From positions 2,379,793-2,443,792 of the forward strand of contig NZ_CP145263.1 of the NCBI RefSeq assembly GCF_040739495.1: a DNA stretch of 64,000 nucleotides, written 5' to 3'. A model generated the notes under the pieces. It worked only from the letters and a program-made list of their open reading frames with translations. It did not search any database and was not told the DNA's origin. Position 1 is the first letter of the stretch, and each line of letters begins with the position of its first letter. Of this stretch, positions 25,915 through 34,952 are shown in pieces. The translations under genes were made by a program, and so were the position numbers. Origin of the DNA: Staphylococcus capitis subsp. capitis. GTDB taxonomy: Bacteria; Bacillota; Bacilli; Staphylococcales; Staphylococcaceae.

Positions 25915-26118
25915 TTGCGAAATCGACTTAAAGAATTACGTGCAAGAGACGGATATAACCAAACGCAACTTGCTAAGAAAGCAGGGATTTCAAGACAAAC
26001 CGTTTCTTTAATTGAACGTAATGATTTCACACCTTCTATTTTGACATCAATCAAAATAGCTAGAATTTTTAATGAACCAGTAGAAAACATTTTTATCATC
26101 GAGGAGGGAGATTTATGA
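25915..26118 (+). CDS. XRE-family transcriptional regulator
   Basis: A 67-residue regulator consisting only of a Cro/CI helix-turn-helix (YNQTQLAKKAGISRQTVSLIE, about residues 15-35) and a short tail. The start is TTG 25915 behind AAGGAG. Its stop overlaps the ATG of the next gene, so it leads a four-gene operon and probably represses it through the tandem palindromes upstream. Confidence 0.88.
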   Translation: MRNRLKELRARDGYNQTQLAKKAGISRQTVSLIERNDFTPSILTSIKIARIFNEPVENIFIIEEGDL

Positions 26119-26834
26119 AAGTAGGAAGATACATATTATTAACACTTATCGGAGGAATAATTGGGGGATTGTTGGGTCTTTCTTTCGGCGGAATAAAAAT
26201 TTTAAGTCTGACACCATTCACTCATTTTGCCAAAACTAACGTAGTTATCATAATTGCAACTATATCTTCAATAATCAATATACTTCTAACTTTATATTTA
26301 TTTAAAGTACACAAAGATGCACTCAATTTAAAAGTTAAAACTAGGAATCACATTGATGATGAGTCTGCAGATTTATATGAGAAAAAGGCATATCTAAAAT
26401 CGATGAAAAGTGACTTTATCTATTCAATACAAATACTAATCAGTCTACTAACTATTTTAATCGTTGTTTTAGGTAATGCGTCAGCAAAAAATATAATGTT
26501 TGTGATAATACCTTACGTTATTACAATTATTCCAGCTTTGATGATAGGATTTTTCATCCGAAAATTTGATCCTAGATATCCTAAACTAGGAGAGAAAAAC
26601 TATATCGAAAAAACATTAAATTTATTCGATGAGGGTGAACGTCATATCACTTTAATTGCTATGTATAAATTGTATAGAGTTAACATCTCATTGATAATTG
26701 GAGGGTGTTTAATCGTTGGTCTATTCTCAATTTCTACAGGCATTAACCAAACATTGAGCTTAATCGTATTAATTATTCTTTTTGTTTATAACACTTTTGG
26801 TTATTTAACTAAAATCAATAAATTTTATAAATAA
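26115..26834 (+). CDS. DUF3169-type membrane protein
   Basis: A 239-residue protein with about six membrane segments (near residues 5-27, 38-62, 96-118, 122-145, 190-207 and 212-233) and a soluble segment in the middle. It matches the DUF3169 family, which typically sits between an XRE regulator and an ABC exporter, exactly as here. Its role is unknown; an accessory or immunity subunit of the exporter is an inference. Confidence 0.7.
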   Translation: MKVGRYILLTLIGGIIGGLLGLSFGGIKILSLTPFTHFAKTNVVIIIATISSIINILLTLYLFKVHKDALNLKVKTRNHIDDESADLYEKKAYLKSMKSDFIYSIQILISLLTILIVVLGNASAKNIMFVIIPYVITIIPALMIGFFIRKFDPRYPKLGEKNYIEKTLNLFDEGERHITLIAMYKLYRVNISLIIGGCLIVGLFSISTGINQTLSLIVLIILFVYNTFGYLTKINKFYK

Positions 26835-26870
26835 TACTAAACATGTTTAATTTTTCAGGAGGATAGTCTT

Positions 26871-27713
26871 ATGGAAAAGCTTTTAGATATTCACAATCTT
26901 AATAAGTCATATACAAATTCAGAATTTCGACTTTCAAATATTTCTTTTTCAATTGGACAGGGTGAAGTGATTGGCTTAATCGGTAAGAACGGATCAGGGA
27001 AGTCTACCCTCATTAATACAATTGTAGGAAATAGACATAAAGATAGTGGTTCAATTCGCTTTTTCGATGAAGAAGTGAGCGAAGAAGACGTTCAATATAA
27101 AGAGCATATTGGTGTAGTGTTTGATGATTTAAGAGTACCTAATAAATTGACTTTAACATCTATAGACAAAGTATTTACTAATATTTATAACACTTGGAAT
27201 AGTGATAAATTCTTTTCATTGGTAAAGGAATTTGAATTACCAACACATAATCAAATCACTACCTTCTCAAGAGGTATGAGAATGAAAACAGCATTATCCA
27301 TTTCAATGGCACATGACTCAAAGTTACTCATTCTTGACGAAGCAACTGCTGGGATGGATGTATCAGGCCGAGAACAAGTGATTGAAATTCTTGAAGATTT
27401 TGTGGCACAAGGTAACAGCATTCTAATTTCTTCTCATATTTCAGAAGATATAGAACAACTCGCTAATCAATTAGTATTTATGAGAGACGGCGAAATCATT
27501 TTAAAGGAAAGTAAAGAAGAACTACTCAAAAATTATGGCATTGTTGACCAACCTGTTGAATCATTTAATATTTCTAACGACTATTTGGTCGCGTCACGTC
27601 AAAGAAATCATAATAGAATTAGTCTTGTGAACAATCATCATGAGGTTCCCGAAGCCAAACAAATTAACAACATTGATGATGCAACTAAAATTATTATGAG
27701 AGGTGATAAATAA
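26871..27713 (+). CDS. ABC exporter ATPase
   Basis: A 280-residue ATP-binding subunit. Walker A GKNGSGKST (about residue 38), a degenerate signature FSRGMRMKT, Walker B LLILDEATAGMD, and the switch His in SSHISEDIE are all seen. The C-terminal 60 residues are an extra domain like that of YtrB/PmtC-type ATPases. Its stop overlaps the permease start. It probably drives export of a peptide or toxic compound. Confidence 0.88.
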   Translation: MEKLLDIHNLNKSYTNSEFRLSNISFSIGQGEVIGLIGKNGSGKSTLINTIVGNRHKDSGSIRFFDEEVSEEDVQYKEHIGVVFDDLRVPNKLTLTSIDKVFTNIYNTWNSDKFFSLVKEFELPTHNQITTFSRGMRMKTALSISMAHDSKLLILDEATAGMDVSGREQVIEILEDFVAQGNSILISSHISEDIEQLANQLVFMRDGEIILKESKEELLKNYGIVDQPVESFNISNDYLVASRQRNHNRISLVNNHHEVPEAKQINNIDDATKIIMRGDK

Positions 27714-28348
27714 TGAAAGGTTTAGTATTGAGTACTTTATATGCAACTAAAAAACCATTAATTATATATTTCATTGTTGGAATCATAGCAGCTATAATTA
27801 TGACTTTTTTAAACCCAACTATGAGCGGTTTCATGGTAGTAGTATTATTGGTTTCATCTATTGCAGATAATTTTAAACGCGAAAAAGATTCTAAATGGAT
27901 GTATTACGTCTCTACATTGCCTGTAAAACGTGCTGATTATGTAAAGAGTTACTATTTACTTTTTGGCGCTATCACAGTCATTTCTTTTGTGATTAGTTTT
28001 CCAATTGTATTAATAATTACTCACAGCTTAAATATGGCGTTGATTGCCTTTTTAGTTTGTATTGGTTGTACAGGACTATATTCCGCCTTATTCCCATTTA
28101 CATTTAAATTCGGCCCTGAAAATTCAAACACAATCATCATGATTACCGTTTTCTTTATGATTATTATATATTTCGTATTCTATATTTTAGCAATTGCTTT
28201 AGGTGCACATCATAATAGTTCAATGACCAATATGTTAAGTAGTACAAATAGTTTACTTGTGTTTATTGTCTTTGGAATTTTAGGATTAGTGACTTTTGCC
28301 TTAACTTATATTTTATCTATAAAAACTTTTAATAAAAAAGAACTATAA
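27713..28348 (+). CDS. ABC-2 type permease
   Basis: A 211-residue protein with six membrane helices. The segment NFKREKDSKWMYYVSTLPVKRADYVKSYY after the second helix is typical of the short ABC-2 permeases that pair with YtrB/Pmt-like ATPases. It ends the XRE-DUF3169-ATPase-permease operon. The substrate is unknown; antimicrobial peptide or phenol-soluble-modulin-like export is a guess by analogy. Confidence 0.85.
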   Translation: MKGLVLSTLYATKKPLIIYFIVGIIAAIIMTFLNPTMSGFMVVVLLVSSIADNFKREKDSKWMYYVSTLPVKRADYVKSYYLLFGAITVISFVISFPIVLIITHSLNMALIAFLVCIGCTGLYSALFPFTFKFGPENSNTIIMITVFFMIIIYFVFYILAIALGAHHNSSMTNMLSSTNSLLVFIVFGILGLVTFALTYILSIKTFNKKEL

Positions 28349-28363
28349 TAAGTTTTACCTACT

Positions 28364-28394
28364 AAAAAGACAGGGCATATCACCCTGTCTATTT
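28364..28394. terminator. Terminator between ABC permease and adaptor gene
   Basis: GACAGGG/CCCTGTC with a seven-base loop, T-rich on both sides; it serves both converging genes. Confidence 0.75.
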
Positions 28395-29437
28395 TAACTA
28401 TTACTAATATTAACTTGTTCTCCGTCTTGTAAAGATCTTTTTGGTTTTTCCATTACTCGATCACCAGATTTCAGGCCATGTTTAGCGATAATTTTGTTAC
28501 CATTTTTCACTAATTTTACTTTTCTTTTTTGAACATTACCATCTTTATTAACAATAAATACATAGGTTTTATCAACTATACTATTTTCTGGGATTTCAAT
28601 CATATTCAATGGAATATTGACCTGACCAGTATAACCTGCTCTCACTTTATGATTTAACTTTGAAATTGTAACTATATATTTTGGTTGATCTTTATTTTCA
28701 GTTATTTTTTCAATATTTTTACTACGTTTTTCATCTTCCAAATTAGTTGGTAAATCATCAATGGATTGTATTTTACCTTTGATATTTTTATTATTGCTAT
28801 CTAATTTAAAGTTAACTTCATCACCATCTTTTAACTTATCAACTACATACTGTGAAACTGTCATCTTGATAACTGGTTCAGATGAGACTAACTTTAAAAT
28901 TTCAGCACCGTTTTTACTACTATTTGAATGACTAAGTTTTACTTTGCCATCAAAAGTTGCATAAATATCTTTACTAGATTGGTCATCATGCTGATTTAAT
29001 TGCTGTTGAGCTTTAAAAAGTCTTTGTTGATCATCAGATAGTTGTCTTTGATTAGTAACACTATTATGCTTTGCTAAATTTTGGTAATCGTGATTTAAAT
29101 CTTCTTTAACATTATTAATATCATTGACGAGGTCAGGTCTATTGCTACTATTCGTATTATAATAAATCAATGGCGTGCCCTTTTTCACTTCTTGACCATC
29201 TTTAATTTGAGAACGAATATATTCCCCAATATTTTTATTACTTCTATATGTTTTTATCTCATCAGGAAATACTGCTCCCTTACCAGTAATTGGTTTTTCA
29301 TCTTCAACTGTATCAACTTTATAAGTATCATAGTTATTAAAGTTTATATGATTCGTCTTTTTTAAAATGACCAAAACTATAATGATGATTAATACAGCTA
29401 TGACAATTATTGAAAACCATACTTTTTTGTTTTTCAT
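28394..29437 (-). CDS. HlyD/MacA-like membrane-fusion adaptor, without its own ABC genes
   Basis: A 347-residue protein with an N-terminal membrane anchor (residues 7-25), a split biotinyl-lipoyl-like domain (RSQIKDGQEVKKGTPLIYY and DIYATFDGKVKL), a short coiled coil (about 105-150) and beta domains to the end (LKSGDRVMEKPK). Such adaptors work with a MacB-type permease and ATPase. No such partners are adjacent here, but a homologous set lies at 50626-53346, where the adaptor is truncated. This copy may have taken over that role or belong to an unknown exporter. Confidence 0.8.
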   Translation of the reverse strand: MKNKKVWFSIIVIAVLIIIIVLVILKKTNHINFNNYDTYKVDTVEDEKPITGKGAVFPDEIKTYRSNKNIGEYIRSQIKDGQEVKKGTPLIYYNTNSSNRPDLVNDINNVKEDLNHDYQNLAKHNSVTNQRQLSDDQQRLFKAQQQLNQHDDQSSKDIYATFDGKVKLSHSNSSKNGAEILKLVSSEPVIKMTVSQYVVDKLKDGDEVNFKLDSNNKNIKGKIQSIDDLPTNLEDEKRSKNIEKITENKDQPKYIVTISKLNHKVRAGYTGQVNIPLNMIEIPENSIVDKTYVFIVNKDGNVQKRKVKLVKNGNKIIAKHGLKSGDRVMEKPKRSLQDGEQVNISNS

Positions 29438-29579
29438 GAATTCACTACTCCTAAATTAATAGTTACATTTTAAAAGTGTTTAATTAAAAATAAGTATACC
29501 ATTCTACTTAACATAAACACTCTATATAACTATTTCTATAAAAAATAAATATAGGAACGCCTGTCTAATAGACAGAAGA

Positions 29580-29608
29580 ATCCCCAATCTATTATATAAA
29601 TTGGGGAT
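29580..29608 (-). terminator. Terminator after the GH5 gene
   Basis: ATCCCCAAT/ATTGGGGAT stem 25 bases after the stop codon. A smaller CTGTC/GACAG hairpin follows at 29561-29575. Confidence 0.7.
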
Positions 29609-29632
29609 CTACTAAAATTGTAGATAATACCT

Positions 29633-30910
29633 TTATTTATTATCTTTAAGGGCATTATATACAGTATCATTATGTTTAACATTTTCTTTAGTTCCGAAGT
29701 CTTTAGAATTCTCATCATTAACTTTTAATCCACTATAAATGATTGGAGACCAATTACCACGTTCTTGGGTATCATAATTCCATAATGTCCATGACATGTT
29801 ATCTTTGTTCATTCTGTTAAATATATAATTGTAATCATCTTTATTTGGCTCGACATGTTTTCCTTGAGACACACTAGTTCCATTAAATTCACCCATATAA
29901 GTAGGGACATTGTAATTTTTTTCTTCAATACCGTTTATTTTGTTATCAAAGCTTTTCTTTATACCATTATGACTTTGACCTTGTTTATTGACAGGGTAAT
30001 TGTGATATTCATAAACCACATTATTTTGATTCCATTTTTTACCTTTTTCAGGATATTTACTAGGATTAGGCATATTTTGTGGATCCCATGTAGCTTCTAA
30101 AAATACTATATGATTATCTCCATTGTTTCTAATAGTTTGAATTGACTCATCATAAAATTTAGCTATATCTTTATGAATATTACCTGTTTGTTCTTTAGCT
30201 TTAGGTTCATTTAAAATGTCATAACCAGCTACGCCAGGATTATTTTTATATCTATTTGAAATATGCCACCATAATTCTTTTGTTTTTCCTTTTAAGTTTT
30301 CGTCTTCCCAGAAATCACCATTTTTATTTTTATCTTTGGCAGATTCATCAGCAGAATTATCTTGGTTATTTTGAGATCCCGGAGCACCATGCATATCTAT
30401 AATGACATACAAACCATGATTATTAGCTTTTTGTATAAAATTATCAACTTCTTTGAAAGCATCTTTTCTTATTTTTACATCTTTAGGATTCATACCCTTT
30501 TTATAGTTAGTTAGATTAATATAATTGAGTGGCAGTCGAATAGTATTTCCACCCATATCCTTTACATTTTGAAAATCTTCATCATTCCATCGATTATGAG
30601 CAAATTTATCTAAAATGTCATGAGTTTCTTTAGGGCTATGGCCTTCAGATTGAATTTTATCGAATAAGTCTCTATAGTCTCTAGCGCCTTTGTAGTCGCT
30701 TAGTCCTCCCATCCAATTTTCAGTAGTAAACACATTACCAGCATTTACACCTTTTAATTGATAATTTTGTCCATCTTTTTGAATCTCTTTCCCTTTTGTT
30801 GTTAATGGACTCATATCGTCAGCGCGAGCCACATAACTTGAATTAAAAACTGGAATACTTGATGCTAAAGTAGTTGCAACCAATACAGAACTGATAATTG
30901 ATTTTTTCAT
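29633..30910 (-). CDS. Secreted GH5 glycoside hydrolase (beta-glucanase-like)
   Basis: A 425-residue exported enzyme; the signal peptide covers about residues 1-31 (cut after VARA). A GH5 barrel follows with NTIRLPLNYINL, the loop IDMHGAPGSQNNQDNS, the acid/base Glu in YDILNEPKA and the nucleophile Glu in YMGEFNG. The HGAPGSQN...NS loop recalls exo-beta-1,3-glucanases of the same family, so a beta-glucan substrate is likely. Its ATG follows the chitosanase stop by 20 bases with AAAAAGGAG between, so the two are probably coexpressed. Confidence 0.85.
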   Translation of the reverse strand: MKKSIISSVLVATTLASSIPVFNSSYVARADDMSPLTTKGKEIQKDGQNYQLKGVNAGNVFTTENWMGGLSDYKGARDYRDLFDKIQSEGHSPKETHDILDKFAHNRWNDEDFQNVKDMGGNTIRLPLNYINLTNYKKGMNPKDVKIRKDAFKEVDNFIQKANNHGLYVIIDMHGAPGSQNNQDNSADESAKDKNKNGDFWEDENLKGKTKELWWHISNRYKNNPGVAGYDILNEPKAKEQTGNIHKDIAKFYDESIQTIRNNGDNHIVFLEATWDPQNMPNPSKYPEKGKKWNQNNVVYEYHNYPVNKQGQSHNGIKKSFDNKINGIEEKNYNVPTYMGEFNGTSVSQGKHVEPNKDDYNYIFNRMNKDNMSWTLWNYDTQERGNWSPIIYSGLKVNDENSKDFGTKENVKHNDTVYNALKDNK

Positions 30911-30930
30911 TTTTTTATAATTACTCCTTT

Positions 30931-31920
30931 TTAATCATTTAATGAAGCTAAATCTTTATCGCTATAATTGTTTAATTTTTCTTGATCTAAATAGAAAGGT
31001 GTGTCATTCATTTTAAATTTCAAAGGAAGTGCTAAATCTAAGTTTCTTTTATTTAATTGTTGCATTTGGAAATCTAAACGATCTGTTACGTTTTTATCTT
31101 CATTGTTTTTATTTTTTTCGTCTATAGTTGAATCATAGTTCTTTCCAACAAAATTTTTAAGATACTTAATTTCATCATTTTTATTGCCACCTTGAGCTGG
31201 TGTTTTGGTATTTTCATGCGCATATTTTCTTATTTGTAGGAAACCCCATTGACTCGGTCCATTATCTCCGTCTTTGTCTAAACCATGTTTAACTAATGCA
31301 TCAAAGTAGATATATTGCCCTAACTGTGATAACCCATCTTTTTTAGCATATTTTACTGCTTTATCCATATCTTCTTTTTTTACTTCGTAATTTTGTGCTT
31401 TTACAAAATTATCATGGTCAGTATCAAAAGCTTTATGCCAATCTTTACTTAATTTAGTTTTTTTGAGATTCTCCATATTATTTCTATCACCATCTAGTGG
31501 ATTACCAGGAGAAATTTTATGATAATAGTCTAGCATTTCTTTCATATCACCAGTACCTGAAGTGAAGCCAATAATACCAGCAGTTATTCCTCGACCATCT
31601 TCTAAATCTCCAGATACTGATCTATAGTTCTTTGAATAATTTAATTCTGAGTCTTCAGCTGCACCTACTAATGCGAAGCAACGTTTTCTTAAATCAAAAT
31701 TTTTATCCATATAGTTATTCGGATTTAATGTCGCTTTGTTTTGTGTGTTTGATTTGTTCTTACTAGATTTTTGTTGTGTCATCTTTTGATGATTATCATG
31801 ATTCTGATTTTCTGCTGCATTAGCTAAACCTGTTCCATTTGCTGCGATAAGTGTCGCTAATAATGCTGAACTAGTGCCTAATACAATTTTTCTTACTGAG
31901 CCTTTTTTAAAATCTTTCAT
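30931..31920 (-). CDS. Secreted GH46 chitosanase
   Basis: A 329-residue exported enzyme starting at ATG 31920. The signal peptide contains a GSVRKIVLG motif related to the YSIRK type (cut near ANAAEN), followed by a Gln/Asn/Lys-rich linker to about residue 70. The catalytic domain shows the GH46 signature: a Glu in AAEDSELNYSKNYRS, then LEDGRGITAGIIGFTSGTGD with the second acid. GH46 enzymes cut chitosan, the deacetylated chitin of fungal walls. It is the first gene of the chitosanase-glucanase pair, and such genes are unusual in staphylococci. Confidence 0.85.
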   Translation of the reverse strand: MKDFKKGSVRKIVLGTSSALLATLIAANGTGLANAAENQNHDNHQKMTQQKSSKNKSNTQNKATLNPNNYMDKNFDLRKRCFALVGAAEDSELNYSKNYRSVSGDLEDGRGITAGIIGFTSGTGDMKEMLDYYHKISPGNPLDGDRNNMENLKKTKLSKDWHKAFDTDHDNFVKAQNYEVKKEDMDKAVKYAKKDGLSQLGQYIYFDALVKHGLDKDGDNGPSQWGFLQIRKYAHENTKTPAQGGNKNDEIKYLKNFVGKNYDSTIDEKNKNNEDKNVTDRLDFQMQQLNKRNLDLALPLKFKMNDTPFYLDQEKLNNYSDKDLASLND

Positions 31921-32288
31921 AAACAAAACACATCCTTAAAAATTTTTTGTCAAAAGAAATAAATCTTTTAAAAATGCTAGATTAATTTTAATTATATAAT
32001 TTAGTCAATTAGAGAAAACGCATACATCATAAATTAAACAATATTTTTACTTTTGAACTAATGTTTTTACAAACTTTTTACTAACAAATAATAATGTGTA
32101 TATTTATTGAATTTAGCTCAATGTAAAAGTTGATTTTCAACTTTTTATGAAAATGATAATAATTTAGCTATGTTAAACATCAAGAATATAATCATATTAA
32201 TTACCAGAATGACCCTACATATCGAAATACTCTTGGTTCAAAGATGTTTATTATTAAAACAAAACAATAAAAAGAGGCTTTGAGAAAT
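31921..32288. other. Intergenic region upstream of the chitosanase gene
   Basis: No gene is seen. It is very AT-rich. A Fur-like 19-mer (32149-32167, GAAAATGATAATAATTTAG) matches the classical GATAATGATAATCATTATC at 14 of 19 positions. The promoter of the chitosanase pair must lie here, but no clear -35/-10 pair stands out. Confidence 0.3.
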
Positions 32289-33176
32289 CTAAACTTCCGA
32301 TAGAGAATTCTCAAAAACCTCAATGATATTATTATAAATTTCTAAATTAAAAGTGAATTTTCTATAAACTTTGGAGATTAAAAACTGAGGCTGTTCGTCA
32401 TCTTTTATTGAAATGGCTACAACGTCACCTGAAGGCTCTACTGCAGTTTCAGCTAGAATGCCGATACCGATTCCCTCTGATATCATTTTTTTATACAAAT
32501 TCAAATCTCCATTTTTATAGATAACGTCAGGCGTGTAATGATATTTTTTACATAATTGATTGAGCGCTTGTGCGTGAGTGAAATGGTCATTTAATGATAT
32601 AAACTGTTCATTCTTAAGTTGCTTAAAAGAAATTTCCTTAAGATGAGACAATGGATGATTTTTACTTACTATAATTTTGTAGCTATCTTTTTTTATTACT
32701 TTACTAATTAAGTTATTTTCTTCAATTGGTTTTAAAGAACCAATTAAACCAATCTCAATATTGCCGTCTTTAAGTTCATTTATTAAGTCTTTTGAGCCTT
32801 TATTAATGATAGCTACTCTATCCATTAGATTATTTTTAATTAAATTTAATGATATTTTGTGAAAATATGAATTACCTATAATTGGTGGCACACCGCATTT
32901 AATATAACCTGCTTTTAGTTTTTCAATATCAGAAGACATATCATTTAATTCTTTCTCGATATTAGCAATATGACTAACTATTACCTCTCCCATTTTAGTA
33001 ATTTCAATAGAATGATGTTTATGGTCTCTAACCATAACCTCTACATTAAATTCTTCCTCAATGCGTTTGACCGCATATGAAATGGTAGGCTGACTGACAT
33101 TAAAAAAATTTGAAGTCTCCGTAAAACTACCTAATTCTGCTAATTTTCTAAAGTACACTAAATCTTGTAGTTTCAA
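32289..33176 (-). CDS. LysR-family regulator of the malolactic genes
   Basis: A 295-residue LysR protein. The winged helix-turn-helix is residues 1-60 (FRKLAELGSFTETSNFFNVS, then QPTISYAVKRIEEE), followed by a two-lobed effector domain. It is divergent from the malolactic enzyme gene with a shared 105-base control region that contains a palindrome at 33200-33215. By gene order it corresponds to MleR and would activate the operon in response to malate; this is inference. Confidence 0.88.
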   Translation of the reverse strand: MKLQDLVYFRKLAELGSFTETSNFFNVSQPTISYAVKRIEEEFNVEVMVRDHKHHSIEITKMGEVIVSHIANIEKELNDMSSDIEKLKAGYIKCGVPPIIGNSYFHKISLNLIKNNLMDRVAIINKGSKDLINELKDGNIEIGLIGSLKPIEENNLISKVIKKDSYKIIVSKNHPLSHLKEISFKQLKNEQFISLNDHFTHAQALNQLCKKYHYTPDVIYKNGDLNLYKKMISEGIGIGILAETAVEPSGDVVAISIKDDEQPQFLISKVYRKFTFNLEIYNNIIEVFENSLSEV

Positions 33177-33199
33177 CGTTTATCCTCCGCTCATAAATA

Positions 33200-33215
33200 A
33201 TATTTATAGAAATAT
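33200..33215. promoter_or_regulatory. Probable LysR operator
   Basis: ATATTTATAGAAATAT, a 6-4-6 palindrome of the T-N11-A type bound by LysR proteins, lies between the divergent regulator and malolactic enzyme genes. Confidence 0.5.
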
Positions 33216-33281
33216 GAAGTTTTGACTATACACATTTTAAAGGATTACTGTTTATTTGCAATTAAAAAGGAGGGCCTAAAA

Positions 33282-34919
33282 ATGAAAGGTTTAGAATTAC
33301 TTAATAATCCATTTTTAAATAAAGGGAGTGCATTTACAAATGATGAAAGAGAAAAACTTAATCTGAATGGATTATTGCCAACCAAAGTGAGAACTTTAGA
33401 AGAACAAGAACAGCAGACATATGATGAATTTAAACAAAAACAAACAAATTTAGAAAAACGTTTATATTTAATGGCGATTTTTAATCGCAACAGAACTCTA
33501 TTTTACAAATTGTTATCAGATCATTTAGTTGAATTTATGCCAATTATTTATGATCCGGTTGTAGCTGAATCTATAGAAAAATATAATGAGATATTTTCAA
33601 GACCTCAAGAAGCCGCTTTCTTATCTATAAATCAGCCAGATAAAATAGAAGAACAACTCATAAATTCTACAAAAGGTAGAGATATAGAACTGATAGTAGT
33701 TACTGATGGTGAAGGTATACTCGGTATAGGCGATTGGGGAGTAAATGGCGTAGATATCGCTATAGGTAAACTTATGGTCTATACAGCCGCTGCGGGTATT
33801 GATCCTAGCAAAGTGTTGCCAGTTTCACTAGATGTAGGTACAAATAATGAAAGTTTATTAAACGATGAACTTTACTTAGGCAATCGTCATAAACGTGTAA
33901 CTGGAGAAAAATATGATAGTTTTATTGATTCTTTCGTTAAAGCAGTACAACGTCAATTTCCTAATGCATTATTACATTGGGAAGATTTTGGTCGTAATAA
34001 TGCAACTAAAATATTAAAAAAATATGAAAATGAGTTAGCTACATTTAACGATGATGTACAAGGGACTGGCATCGTAGTTTTAGCTGGTATCCTTGGGGCG
34101 CTAAATATTTCAAAAGAGAAATTAACAAATCAAAAGATACTGATTTATGGCGCGGGAACAGCTGGTATGGGAATTGCCAATATTATATTAGATGAAATGA
34201 AAGAACAAGGCCTAAGCGAAAAAGACGCTAAGAATTTATTCTACTTAGTCGACAAACAAGGTTTATTAAGTAGCTCTACGCACGATTTAACAAGTGAACA
34301 AAGTGCGTTTTTAAAAGATACCACTAACGTGTCGCATACTTCGTTTAATGATTTAGCTGATATCGTTTCAGAAGTAAAACCAACTATTTTAATTGGTACA
34401 TCTACTCAACCTGGTGCATTTAATGAACAAGTGATTAAAACAATGCATTTTTATACTAAAAGACCTATTATTTTACCGCTATCTAACCCAACAAAATTAG
34501 CTGAAGCCAAAGCAGAAAACATACTGAAATGGACAAATGGTGAAGCACTTATTGGAACAGGTATTCCTGTAGACGATATCCAGTTTAACGGTGTGAATTA
34601 TCAAATAGGACAAGCAAACAATGCGTTGATGTATCCAGGTTTAGGATTAGGTTTAATTGCTTCTAAATCTCAGAAAGTAAACAAAGAAATTCTATCTCAA
34701 GCTAGCCACGCATTAGGAAATCTTGTAGACGTTAATCAACCAGGAGCTGCAATTTTACCACCAGTTTCAGATATAGAAAATTTCTCACAAAAAATTGCTG
34801 AAAACGTAGCTCAAAATGTTATTGATCAAAAAATTCATGGGCCAATTACTACAACTAATGTTAAAGCTCTTGTCACAGAACATAAATGGAAACCTATCTA
34901 TCAATCTTTATTAGATTAA
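33282..34919 (+). CDS. mleS: Malolactic enzyme (malic-enzyme family)
   Basis: A 545-residue protein starting at ATG 33282 behind AAGGAGGG; the longer frame from 33222 lacks a site. Malic-enzyme domains are visible: GEGILGIGDWGVNG, LDVGTNNESLL, FNDDVQGTGIVVLAG, and the NAD-binding LIYGAGTAGMGIANI (about residue 290). The length and the 2-hydroxycarboxylate transporter next door favour the malolactic enzyme (L-malate to lactate plus CO2) over a NAD malic enzyme; sequence reading alone cannot fully separate them. The pathway generates proton motive force and raises pH. Confidence 0.8.
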   Translation: MKGLELLNNPFLNKGSAFTNDEREKLNLNGLLPTKVRTLEEQEQQTYDEFKQKQTNLEKRLYLMAIFNRNRTLFYKLLSDHLVEFMPIIYDPVVAESIEKYNEIFSRPQEAAFLSINQPDKIEEQLINSTKGRDIELIVVTDGEGILGIGDWGVNGVDIAIGKLMVYTAAAGIDPSKVLPVSLDVGTNNESLLNDELYLGNRHKRVTGEKYDSFIDSFVKAVQRQFPNALLHWEDFGRNNATKILKKYENELATFNDDVQGTGIVVLAGILGALNISKEKLTNQKILIYGAGTAGMGIANIILDEMKEQGLSEKDAKNLFYLVDKQGLLSSSTHDLTSEQSAFLKDTTNVSHTSFNDLADIVSEVKPTILIGTSTQPGAFNEQVIKTMHFYTKRPIILPLSNPTKLAEAKAENILKWTNGEALIGTGIPVDDIQFNGVNYQIGQANNALMYPGLGLGLIASKSQKVNKEILSQASHALGNLVDVNQPGAAILPPVSDIENFSQKIAENVAQNVIDQKIHGPITTTNVKALVTEHKWKPIYQSLLD

Positions 34920-34952
34920 ATATTTTGGGATAAAAGTCAGGAGATTTTAGAT

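Noticed and set aside
25716..26099. Long minus-strand open frame opposite the XRE gene
   Set aside because: It overlaps the XRE gene and its operators, has no ribosome site and shows no protein-like pattern.
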